A stretch of 64,000 bases of DNA from Polluticoccus soli (GTDB lineage: Bacteria > Bacteroidota > Bacteroidia > Chitinophagales > Chitinophagaceae): the NCBI RefSeq assembly GCF_029269745.1, contig NZ_JARJHT010000003.1, forward strand, positions 310,001 to 374,000, in the 5' to 3' direction. Positions 41,677 to 51,044 of this stretch are shown here, piece after piece (the first letter of the stretch is position 1; each line of letters opens with the position of its first letter). Made by a program: the position numbers and the translations under genes. The notes beneath the pieces were generated by a model. It did no database searches and was not told where the DNA came from. It saw nothing but the letters and a program-made list of their open reading frames with translations.

Positions 41677-42218
41677 AGCTCAACGGGAAGCAATCCTTTT
41701 TGAATATCATAATAGTCCACAGCGCTACTATAAATATAATGCTCAGGCGCAAACACTATACCAGCCCTTACCGGATTATCATGTATGTAATCAATTTTCT
41801 GCTGAGCTATCGGGTGATTGTTAAGTGCGATCGGGTGATTGTCCTGCTGCCAAAATTGGTAGTGCGTATTATTAGTATTAGCCCTTCCGGCAGCCCCGAA
41901 CAACCACATCATCCAAGACCGGCGGCTTTCAGACGACTGGTCTACTGCTTCCAATAGTTTGGCTGCAGTAAACTTCTTAAAATCCCGAACTATGTCTGCC
42001 AATTGGCTGTCGCCTTCCGCGCTAATGATCATGTGAACATGATTATTCATGATCACCCACGAATGGATTGTTAGCCCTTTATTGGCAATGCAATATTTCA
42101 GGCTGTCAACAACGATATCTTTATAATGTGGCCGGCTTAAGGCATCTATCCAGTTGATAACCGAGAAAGTGATAAAATGTGGGATATAGCTGTCGCCGAA
42201 TCGGTACCTGGTTGCCAT
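41667..42218 (-). CDS. REP-associated tyrosine transposase (RAYT, Y1 family)
   Basis: A 183-residue Y1 (IS200-like) transposase of the RAYT type. The HUH motif is His60-Val-His62 in IMNNHVHMIIS and the catalytic tyrosine is probably Tyr144 in KIDYIHDNPVRAGIV; the C-terminal YIYSSAVDYY is also typical of RAYTs. All catalytic residues are intact. RAYTs cut single-stranded DNA at palindromic repeats; here the gene is bracketed by inverted copies of one repeat and lies next to a copy of another. It may be responsible for spreading the repeats in this genome. Confidence 0.9.
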   Translation of the reverse strand: MATRYRFGDSYIPHFITFSVINWIDALSRPHYKDIVVDSLKYCIANKGLTIHSWVIMNNHVHMIISAEGDSQLADIVRDFKKFTAAKLLEAVDQSSESRRSWMMWLFGAAGRANTNNTHYQFWQQDNHPIALNNHPIAQQKIDYIHDNPVRAGIVFAPEHYIYSSAVDYYDIQKGLLPVELLI

Positions 42219-42245
42219 ACAACTAAAATAATAATTTCAGCATCA

Positions 42246-42320
42246 TTGCTACTATGCCGGTCAGAGACCTTCGTTCGATTGGTTAGATTTAAGTCTCGCT
42301 GCGCTAAGGCTTAAACCAGA
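42246..42320 (-). repeat. Inverted copy of the 107-bp repeat unit
   Basis: Read on the minus strand, 42246-42320 gives TCTGGTTTAAGCCTTAGCGC, then AGCGAGACTTAAATC and, after a diverged stretch, GGTCTCTGACCGGC, matching about 75 bp of the direct units left of the transposase gene. The transposase is therefore flanked by inverted repeats and the whole element spans about 41362-42320. Confidence 0.85.
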
Positions 42321-42368
42321 TAAGGGAAATTGAATGTGACCCCAAGATTTACTAGTCTACTGATGAAA

Positions 42369-42419
42369 CTGGTCTAAGCGTCCCGCTTAGACCCACAATA
42401 AAAGAATCGTCCGCTTCAT
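42369..42419. repeat. Palindromic repeat class 2, copy 5
   Basis: GGTCTAAGCG (42371-42380), TCC, CGCTTAGACC (42384-42393) is a perfect stem, followed by AATCGTCCGCTT. It lies 50 bp right of the RAYT element and next to the katG 3' side. Confidence 0.85.
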
Positions 42420-42495
42420 GAAGACGTTTCTCCACCTTAACAAAAAAGAAAAGGCAACCATAAAGATTGCCTTTATCCATTTCGATATACTACAG

Positions 42496-45122
<2,627 letters not shown>

Positions 45123-46169
45123 ATGACTTTGACCACAATGCTACTTTGTTGTATCCTCGCTGTGTTGACATCATGCAATGCGCAAGTAAAGAATCCCAAA
45201 AGTATGGGCATGGCAGCTAACGTTGGCCCTGCTCCTTCAGAAATGAACAAAAGTATATGGGTGGTTTATCAAGATAAAAAGAAGAATTATTGGTTTGGCA
45301 GCAATGGGAATGGAGCATATTGCTACGACGGTAAAAACCTAAAGCAGTTTACAACCAACGACGGCTTGCATAGTGATAAGATCAGAGGTATTCAGGAAGA
45401 CAAATCGGGAAACATCTATTTCGACACACCAAACGGAGTAAGCAGATTTGACGGAGACAAATTCACGCAGTTAATACCCGTCAGATCAGAAACCAACCAA
45501 TGGAAATTACGTTCAGAGGACTTATGGTTCAAAGGCAATGGAGAAATAACCGGTGCGTATCGGTATGACGGCAATACGTTGTACCATTTGGATTTTTCAT
45601 CCTTCAATTCAAAATGGATCGACCCCGATTATGCGGTTTATAGCATCTATAAGGATAAAGAGGAAAATATTTGGTTCGGCACTCTATCTGCCGGTGTGTG
45701 CTGTTTTAATGGCGTAACCTTGAACTGGATCTATGAAAAAGAGCTTTCGGTTCTTGATGACGGCAGAGTTCCGGCAGTTCGTAATATACTTGAAGATAAT
45801 GATGGTTTTTTTTGGTTCAGTAATATTTTAAGCCGGTATAAAATTCTCAGCAACGATCAAAAAAATCAAGGGACAATTGAATATGAAAAAGTAAACGGAA
45901 TAGAATTGTCGCAACAACAAGTAAAAATGAAACTTCCGTATTTTAATTCAGCCGTCATTGACAATGAAAACGTTTGGATGACCAGCTATAATGAGGGTGT
46001 TTGGAAATATGATGGCAAGAAACTGACCAATTTTCAAATAAAAGATGGAGAAGTAAATGCATTAATTGTTTCAATTTACAAGGATAATGCCGGAGTCCTC
46101 TGGCTTGGAACAGACAATTCAGGAGTTTATACATTCAATGGCAGGACGTTTGAAAAATTCAAACTATGA
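45123..46169 (+). CDS. Beta-propeller (two-component-regulator-type) lipoprotein
   Basis: A 348-residue lipoprotein (MTLTTMLLCCILAVLTSC, lipobox LTSC). It contains blades of the Reg_prop type: IWVVYQDKKKNYWFGSNGNG, IQEDKSGNIYFDTPNGVSRFDG, IYKDKEENIWFGTLSAGVCCFNG and IYKDNAGVLWLGTDNSGVYTFNG. These repeats form the sensor of hybrid two-component systems, but here they stand alone on a lipid anchor. The gene is AT-rich and lies between two class 2 palindromic repeats. Ligand and partner unknown. Confidence 0.82.
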   Translation: MTLTTMLLCCILAVLTSCNAQVKNPKSMGMAANVGPAPSEMNKSIWVVYQDKKKNYWFGSNGNGAYCYDGKNLKQFTTNDGLHSDKIRGIQEDKSGNIYFDTPNGVSRFDGDKFTQLIPVRSETNQWKLRSEDLWFKGNGEITGAYRYDGNTLYHLDFSSFNSKWIDPDYAVYSIYKDKEENIWFGTLSAGVCCFNGVTLNWIYEKELSVLDDGRVPAVRNILEDNDGFFWFSNILSRYKILSNDQKNQGTIEYEKVNGIELSQQQVKMKLPYFNSAVIDNENVWMTSYNEGVWKYDGKKLTNFQIKDGEVNALIVSIYKDNAGVLWLGTDNSGVYTFNGRTFEKFKL

Positions 46170-46292
46170 GGGAACCCAAAAACGAGTCTCCGCAATTTCA
46201 GAGATAAAACAGGGGCGGAATCCCCAACCGGCCTAAGGGTTACCTTCCGGCAGATTATCGTCGGTGAGAGCGTTCTTCGCTGCGCACCCATA

Positions 46293-46345
46293 CTGGTCTA
46301 AGCGTCCCGCTTAGACCCACAACAAAAGAAGCGTCCCGCTTCAAT
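46293..46345. repeat. Palindromic repeat class 2, copy 7
   Basis: GGTCTAAGCG (46295-46304), TCC, CGCTTAGACC (46308-46317), followed by GAAGCGTCCCGCTTC (46329-46343), itself a perfect 6-bp stem. The cleanest copy with that at 42369. Confidence 0.88.
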
Positions 46346-46354
46346 AAAATAAAA

Positions 46355-46385
46355 TTGACAAAAACAGTAAAATAATGTATATTTG
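46355..46385 (+). promoter_or_regulatory. Bacteroidota-type promoter
   Basis: TTGAC at 46355 and TATATTTG at 46378-46385, 20 bp apart from TTG. This matches the known TTTG-N19-21-TAnnTTTG promoter of this phylum. It reads to the right, into the AT-rich leader and the genes at 46624 and 46789. Confidence 0.65.
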
Positions 46386-46623
46386 CAATAGTAAATATTG
46401 CACGATGCGCCACCTATCACGCCACTCAAACACCTCAACAGAAAGATTTTTTTCTTCCGCCAACCCGAAAAATGTAAACAATTGTAAACATTTTTTTGTT
46501 CCGCCGAGCCTCGAAAAACTATACCAAAATCTACATTTCACCCCAGGCAAAAAAATAGTTTGACTTTCTTATACATTTTAACACATTTTCTCTAAAACCC
46601 TTACCAGCCGTGCTTTCCAGCTC

Positions 46624-46758
46624 ATGAAAACGATCAAACAAAAATCGCAGCAGTTATACAAGAATATACCAGACCTTGACAAAAAGCTCTTGTTTTGGCA
46701 AACAAGTTTAACACAACAGTTGGAGCGGCTATACGGGTATAGACGCATGCTGGTGTGA
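46624..46758 (+). CDS. Possible small protein, 44 aa
   Basis: ATG 46624 to TGA 46756-46758 encodes a basic, amphipathic, helix-prone product (MKTIKQKSQQLYKNIPDLDK, then KLLFWQTSLTQQLERLYGYR). It lies about 240 bp behind a good promoter and 30 bp before the next gene. No membrane helix. Whether it is translated is uncertain. Confidence 0.4.
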   Translation: MKTIKQKSQQLYKNIPDLDKKLLFWQTSLTQQLERLYGYRRMLV

Positions 46759-46788
46759 TGTTTTTATCTGTAAACAAAAGGCAGAACC

Positions 46789-47076
46789 ATGCAAGACAAC
46801 ACCGAAAGCAGAACAAACCCTAAAGACCGCAACTTTGACCAGGAGAAAGAATCAGGTAAATCAAAGTCGACAGACGGGAAAGAGCAACAAGAAGAGAAAG
46901 TACAGGATGACTATAATGCCCAGGACCGCAACTTTGACCAAGGTGAGGTATCAGGCAAGCCCACAGCAAACGGACATGAACCCAGCGATGAGAAAACTGA
47001 TGCAGAGCCAGCTGCACCCAACCGGAATATCGACCCCAGTGTGCGGCAGGGGCCGGGAGAGCAGCCACATAAGTGA
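46789..47076 (+). CDS. Disordered hydrophilic protein with DRNFDQ repeats, 95 aa
   Basis: A very hydrophilic protein without hydrophobic core. DRNFDQEKESGK (residues about 13-24) and DRNFDQGEVSGK (about 46-57) are repeats, with a third vestige NRNIDPSV. Gln, Glu, Lys and Pro dominate, as in stress-induced disordered proteins. It probably lies in the transcript beginning at the promoter near 46385. Function unknown. Confidence 0.55.
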   Translation: MQDNTESRTNPKDRNFDQEKESGKSKSTDGKEQQEEKVQDDYNAQDRNFDQGEVSGKPTANGHEPSDEKTDAEPAAPNRNIDPSVRQGPGEQPHK

Positions 47077-47081
47077 GCGGA

Positions 47082-47330
47082 TCATTCAGGCATTTCAACA
47101 TAAACCGGGCAGCTGTCAGCCGTCCGGGCAAGTGCGCCTGTTATCAGCGGGTCATCAATACCGGTGCAGCTAAAGGTCATGCAGGCAGGTATCACCCTAT
47201 CCGGTTTCAGCGTCATGGTATACAGCATGTTCTTCGGACAAATGACTTTTACATCGGTGATAAGCAAGTACTTATAACCCAGCTTCTTCAGCCGGTTCAG
47301 CAATTCCCTCGAAAGTGCCACCTTCGTCAT
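47082..47330 (-). CDS. Hypothetical protein, 82 aa
   Basis: MTKVALSRELLNRLKKLGYKYLLITDV then PKNMLYTMTLKPDRVIPA and a Cys-containing end (SCTGIDDPLI, DSCPVYVEMPE). No signal or membrane helix. The stop lies 5 bp from that of the convergent disordered protein gene. No family recognised. Confidence 0.5.
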   Translation of the reverse strand: MTKVALSRELLNRLKKLGYKYLLITDVKVICPKNMLYTMTLKPDRVIPACMTFSCTGIDDPLITGALARTADSCPVYVEMPE

Positions 47331-47619
47331 ACTCAGTTGGTTTGGTGGTACACGCCTATAGAAGGCATCTCCTGTGATTAAATGGTAAGATGTGGCTAAC
47401 CTGGTCGTATATAAATATACATCACGTCCGGGTAAAAAGAAAGAGGGAGCGAAAAATTATTAAATATATAATTCGCGAAGTGGCAGGACGTTCTGCTACT
47501 ATTTAACAGCCAAAAAGAGGGGAAAAACGGCAAAAATACTTATGCGGATATCCGTTCATCAATACAGACGAAGAATACCCGCATAATATATAGTTCTTTG
47601 AAATTGCAGTAGGAGACTA
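47331..47619. other. Intergenic region, 289 bp
   Basis: Contains TATGCGG (47541-47547) and its complement CCGCATA (about 47578-47584) 30 bases apart, around GGATATCC, near the end of the RRM gene; this may be a structured 3' end. Otherwise nothing found. Confidence 0.4.
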
Positions 47620-47913
47620 CTAGTAACGACGATCTGAACGACCACCGCCACCGCCCGGCCTGTCAGAGCCTGTACGTTCGCGTGCTTCATTCACAGTTAT
47701 CGCGCGATCCATAAACTGAGAACCGTTCAGCTTGTCGATAGCCTGGTTAGCAGCGCTGTCGTCTTGCATTTCTACGAAGCCGAAACCGCGTGAGCGGCCA
47801 GTGAATTTATCGGTCATTACTTTGGCAGATGTAACCGCTCCATATTGGGAGAAGAGTTGCTGCAGGTCATTGTCTCCCGCTTTAAAGCTTAGGTTACCAA
47901 CAAAAAGTTTCAT
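47620..47913 (-). CDS. RRM RNA-binding protein
   Basis: A 97-residue RNA-binding protein with one RRM: RNP2 LFVGNL (residues 3-8) and RNP1 RSRGFGFVEM (about 40-49) with the exposed aromatic residues intact, and a Gly/Arg-rich tail (RPGGGGGRSDRRY). Bacterial proteins of this type bind single-stranded RNA and are often cold-induced. A long AT-rich leader upstream is compatible with such control. A divergent second RRM gene follows upstream at 48011. Confidence 0.92.
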   Translation of the reverse strand: MKLFVGNLSFKAGDNDLQQLFSQYGAVTSAKVMTDKFTGRSRGFGFVEMQDDSAANQAIDKLNGSQFMDRAITVNEARERTGSDRPGGGGGRSDRRY

Positions 47914-48010
47914 GTAGTTTTATTTTTTAACTATTGTGAAGATAGGGCTTTAACTGGTGAAGTCAAATTTTTTGTACAGGTTATTTCAATTTTTCCAATA
48001 AAAATTGGTT

Positions 48011-48289
48011 TTAATAGCTGGTAGCCAGGCTCTGGGAGGCCAAGGAATAGGGTGCCCTGATCTCGCTAATACCCATCAATTGCTCCATATAATTGGTATG
48101 ATCAAGCAGTTGCAGGGCTCGTTCACCGGCGTGGCGCTGCTCAAACTCTACCACCGCCAGCCCGCGCGATTCGTAAGAATCCCACCCTCTTATCAGCTTC
48201 ACCGACAGAAGGTTACCAAAGGCGGCAAACAGCGCTTTCAGGTCTTGCTCCGTAGCATGTACATTCAGGTTGCTTACTAATACTTTCAT
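48011..48289 (-). CDS. Divergent RRM protein
   Basis: A 92-residue protein from the ATG at 48289 (MKVLVSNLNVHATEQDLKAL). The RRM fold is clear (helix ATEQDLKALFAAFGNLLSVKLI), but RNP1 reads SRGLAVVEFE, lacking the aromatics that stack on RNA bases, and RNP2 is VLVSNL. RNA binding may be weak or altered. It lies about 100 bp upstream of the canonical RRM gene on the same strand. Confidence 0.82.
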   Translation of the reverse strand: MKVLVSNLNVHATEQDLKALFAAFGNLLSVKLIRGWDSYESRGLAVVEFEQRHAGERALQLLDHTNYMEQLMGISEIRAPYSLASQSLATSY

Positions 48290-48387
48290 GGTTGCATTGT
48301 TTATGGGCGCAAGGTATACCCGCAACGTAAGCTACCCGTGAAGTTTAGGTTAAGACAATGTTTCGTAGAAAACGTTAGCGAAAGGCT

Positions 48388-48522
48388 GTCATCCCGAGCT
48401 ACTAAAGCTGATCCGGAGACGCAGACCAGGCGAGGGAACCCACGCTATAAGTGCCCGCATTCCGTGGGATCCCTCGCCATAAGCGCCTGCTTTCTATTGA
48501 GCGGTAGATACTCGGGATGACA
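48388..48522. repeat. Nested palindromic element next to a GIY-YIG gene
   Basis: Outer arms GTCATCCCGAG (48388) and CTCGGGATGAC (ending 48522) enclose inner arms GGCGAGGGAACCCACG (about 48428-48443) and CGTGGGATCCCTCGCC (about 48462-48477, one mismatch). The whole 135-bp segment could fold into a cruciform or branched hairpin. It ends one base before the stop of the GIY-YIG gene. Confidence 0.8.
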
Positions 48523-48813
48523 TTATCCTGTAGGCAAAAATTCAAGTGTTGGATTAGATGACCGGATCAGTTTCAGCTTCTTCTCTCGCCTCCAGCCTTT
48601 GATCTCCTTTTCACGAGCGATCGCCGTGTCAGGATGGTTATACTCTTCGAAGTAAATAAGGTAAAAGCTTTGATATCGGCCTGTAAAATGCATTCCTTCA
48701 AAAAGGGCGTCGTACCAATGCTGATCCATCCGTCGCTGCAGAAAGCCGGTAACTCCGGTGTACAGAACGGTTCGGTGCTGATTAGTAGTGATATAGACGT
48801 AATAACGTTTCAC
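48523..48813 (-). CDS. GIY-YIG nuclease-domain protein
   Basis: A 96-residue stand-alone GIY-YIG domain starting at GTG 48813. YYVYI (residues 4-8) and LYTGVT (17-22) correspond to GIY and YIG, followed by Arg27/28 and the metal-binding Glu near 68-70 (AREKEIKGWRREKK). Stand-alone members are common in Bacteroidota. Their biological role is unclear; single-strand or repeat cleavage is suspected. The neighbouring palindrome may be its substrate; that is inference. Confidence 0.88.
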   Translation of the reverse strand: MKRYYVYITTNQHRTVLYTGVTGFLQRRMDQHWYDALFEGMHFTGRYQSFYLIYFEEYNHPDTAIAREKEIKGWRREKKLKLIRSSNPTLEFLPTG

Positions 48814-48912
48814 AGTTCAATATACAAAGTTGCAAACCACAAAAAAATACCGTGAAAACACGGTATTGGGCTATTGATAACACAGGTAGTTTTGTATTGT
48901 ATTTATGCGATC

Positions 48913-49017
48913 ATGAAACGAGTAACCAGCCTACTAAAAGCCCTTCTTTTTACCCCTTTTAACCAAAAGCGCTTTTACAAAAAGCACTACCAGTCGGAGA
49001 CGGGACTGTTTATCTAA
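48913..49017 (+). CDS. 34-aa microprotein with YQ-[ST]-x-TGLFI ending, copy 1
   Basis: ATG 48913 to TAA 49015-49017 encodes a 34-residue basic peptide: MKRVTSLLKALLFTPF, then NQKRFYKKHYQSETGLFI. A second gene of exactly the same length at 49953-50057 on the other strand ends YQTDTGLFI; 14 of 34 residues are identical, clustered at the start and the C-terminus. Two matching genes this small are unlikely by chance, which supports translation. No known family. Confidence 0.55.
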   Translation: MKRVTSLLKALLFTPFNQKRFYKKHYQSETGLFI

Positions 49018-49084
49018 GCTGTCCTACCCTGCTGGTTTCTAAGTCGCCCTGCTTGCTTACATTTACGGCTCAAACAAGCCAACT

Positions 49085-49933
49085 ATGATCGCATTTATAG
49101 GCACGGGACTACTGGGCGCCAACTTCACTAAAGCATTACTGGCCAAAGGAGAAAAAGTACAAGTATGGAACCGTACAGCATCCAAGGCAACAGCGCTGGA
49201 AGCCGATGGCGCAAAGGCATTTGATAATGTAGCCGATGCCGTGCGTGGCGCGTCCCGCATCCATCTCACTCTCACCGACGATGCAGTAGTTGACGCTGTA
49301 CTGGAGCAGGCGGCAGAAGGCCTCACTCCCGGTTGTTACATCATTGACCACAGCACTACCAGCACCGAGGGCGCCCTGCGCCGTACACAGCAATGGGCCG
49401 AGCGTGGCTTCATCTACATACACGCCCCTGTATTCATGGGTCCGGTAAATGCTCTGGAAAGCAGTGGCTATATGCTGGTATCGGGAGACCAGGAGGTGAT
49501 TGCTAAAATAACGCCATGGCTCTCTGCCATGACAGGCAAGCTGCTGAACCTGGGCGAGCGTACAGAAAAGGCGGCCGGCCTTAAGCTGATAGGCAACTTG
49601 TTCCTCATAGCGCTTACTAGCGGCATATCAGACATGCTGGCGCTGGGCAAGGCTGTGGGTGTAGATGGCAGTGATATCCTTGGTTTATTCAGCGAGTGGA
49701 ACCCGGGGGCAATGGCGCCGGGCAGGCTGAAACGCGTACTGGCAGCACAATTCGACAACCCCTCGTGGGAGCTGCAGATGGCGCGCAAAGACGCAAGGCT
49801 GATGATGGAAGAAGCCGCCAAAGGCGACAAGGAGCTGGTAATGGTATCGGCGGTAGCCAAACAAATGGACCAATGGCTGGATAAGGGCCATGCCCACAAA
49901 GACTGGACGATCATAGCATCCGGCAACCTATAG
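49085..49933 (+). CDS. NAD(P)-dependent beta-hydroxyacid dehydrogenase-like protein
   Basis: A 282-residue protein of the 3-hydroxyisobutyrate/6-phosphogluconate dehydrogenase-like group. Rossmann motif IGTGLLGANFTKAL at the N-terminus and WNRTASKA, with Arg after the second strand, suggest NADP. The substrate signature DHSTTSTEGALR and the catalytic Lys in GLKLIGNLFLIAL match imine reductases and related members. The substrate cannot be told. It is flanked by the two 34-aa microprotein genes. Confidence 0.88.
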   Translation: MIAFIGTGLLGANFTKALLAKGEKVQVWNRTASKATALEADGAKAFDNVADAVRGASRIHLTLTDDAVVDAVLEQAAEGLTPGCYIIDHSTTSTEGALRRTQQWAERGFIYIHAPVFMGPVNALESSGYMLVSGDQEVIAKITPWLSAMTGKLLNLGERTEKAAGLKLIGNLFLIALTSGISDMLALGKAVGVDGSDILGLFSEWNPGAMAPGRLKRVLAAQFDNPSWELQMARKDARLMMEEAAKGDKELVMVSAVAKQMDQWLDKGHAHKDWTIIASGNL

Positions 49934-49952
49934 GAGGCGCGCCGGGCAATAC

Positions 49953-50057
49953 CTAAATGAACAGGCCCGTGTCTGTCTGGTAGTTTTTCCGGTTCTGCCG
50001 GCGCTCTTTGGCCAGCCTGAATAGCATCATCACGATTTGTAGAATAGACCTTTTCAT
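49953..50057 (-). CDS. 34-aa microprotein with YQ-[ST]-x-TGLFI ending, copy 2
   Basis: On the minus strand, ATG 50057 to TAG 49953-49955 encodes MKRSILQIVMMLFRLA followed by KERRQNRKNYQTDTGLFI, 34 residues. The start MKR, central LF and the ending Y-Q-x-x-TGLFI agree with copy 1. The N-terminal half is an amphipathic or short membrane helix, the middle strongly basic. It converges on the dehydrogenase gene. Function unknown. Confidence 0.55.
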   Translation of the reverse strand: MKRSILQIVMMLFRLAKERRQNRKNYQTDTGLFI

Positions 50058-50212
50058 AAAAATTCCTGGATATTAAAAGACAGCTAAAACTGCCGCTTGG
50101 TTTGTCTACTGCAAAAATGAGGCCTGATTTTTGGACGGACTAATACGCCTTGGTTATGTTTCTATAAACTTTAAGCATGACGCGGCTTAACTTTAATCAT
50201 TAAACCAACACA

Positions 50213-50671
50213 ATGAGCGGATTCACAAGGTTCATTATACCAGCTATCGTGGCGTTGGCGGTAACAACTACAGGTTGCCAGGGCCAGAAGAAGACCACCG
50301 ACATCGGCGCTACAATGAAGGGCGAAAAGGCTTCGCTTGCCGGTAAGAACTGGAAGCTGGAGTCGCTGAGTGGTGTGCCCGTTGTGGGCCGCAATGCCGC
50401 TGGCGAGGCCTACATCAAGTTTGGCGCCGACAGCAACCGCATTAGCGGGAATACAGGTTGCAACAACTTCTTTGGCAGCTACAATCTACCCGCCCCTGGT
50501 AAGATCACCATTAAACAAGTAGGCAGCACCAAACGCGCCTGCCCCAACATGGACGTGGAAATGAACTACCTGAAGGCACTCAACACTGCTACCAACTACA
50601 GCGTATCAGGCGATATGCTGATGCTGAACGATGGAGACAATAAGGAACTGGCTAAGTTCCGCGCGAGATAA
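50213..50671 (+). CDS. META-domain lipoprotein (HslJ-like)
   Basis: A 152-residue lipoprotein (signal to lipobox TTTGC). The META domain follows: LAGKNWKLESLSGVPV, the signature NRISGNTGCNNFFGSY with its paired Cys region, and STKRACPNMDVEMNYLKAL. In E. coli HslJ such a domain is heat-induced and linked to novobiocin tolerance. The function in Bacteroidota is not known. Followed by a hairpin terminator. Confidence 0.9.
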   Translation: MSGFTRFIIPAIVALAVTTTGCQGQKKTTDIGATMKGEKASLAGKNWKLESLSGVPVVGRNAAGEAYIKFGADSNRISGNTGCNNFFGSYNLPAPGKITIKQVGSTKRACPNMDVEMNYLKALNTATNYSVSGDMLMLNDGDNKELAKFRAR

Positions 50672-51044
50672 TACAAAAAGGAAAGGCTGCCTTAAAAGGC
50701 AGCCTGAATCAAGATGACCCACTATTATAACGAGGTTGGCTTATCGGTTGTATGTGTGATTAGTTCCGGCCTAGATTATTCAGCCGGCAGGTGGCTGTGG
50801 TCTATGTAGCTTTAGGCGAAGCGTCAGTCTATTCACTTTTCAGGGGATAGTGCTTATAGGCAACACTAAAAGTAACTGGGTGCAAGGTACACCTCGCCTC
50901 TTTTCCAAACCACCGTCTTTTAACGGTATTTTTAAAGTTTTTTAGCTGCCAGGGATCTAACCACCCCAATCAAAAAAACAACGGCGTAGCCTGGTAGCTA
51001 CGCCGCACTTTCACCTGTTAGTAATTAAAAAAAACGCAGAACTT
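50672..51044. other. Intergenic region with two hairpins, 373 bp
   Basis: AGGCTGCCTT (50684-50693) and AGGCAGCCT-type arm (50696-50705) form a hairpin just after the META gene. CGGCGTAGC (50982-50990) and GCTACGCCG (50997-51005), followed on the minus strand by TTGTTTTTTT, is a terminator for the gene at 51045. No gene seen between. Confidence 0.6.
50972..51005 (-). terminator. Intrinsic terminator of the M56 peptidase gene
   Basis: On the minus strand the stem CGGCGTAGC/GCTACGCCG with loop TACCAG is followed by TTGTTTTTTTG, about 40 bp after the stop. Confidence 0.85.

Larger units (their letters stand above)
46170..46623. other. Repeat-rich, then AT-rich leader region
   Basis: Left part: remnants of repeat sequence (CCCCAACCGGCC, TTCTTCGCTGCGCACCC) and the class 2 copy at 46293-46345. 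Right part (46355-46620) is very AT-rich and begins with a good promoter. It would form a leader of about 230 nt before the small gene at 46624, containing ATGTAAACAATTGTAAACAT, a perfect palindrome (about 46471-46490). Confidence 0.45.

Noticed and set aside
46375-46563. 62-codon plus-strand frame from within the TATATTTG promoter
   Set aside because: Starts inside the promoter element, reads through AT-rich leader and looks non-protein; the later 44-codon frame is more plausible.
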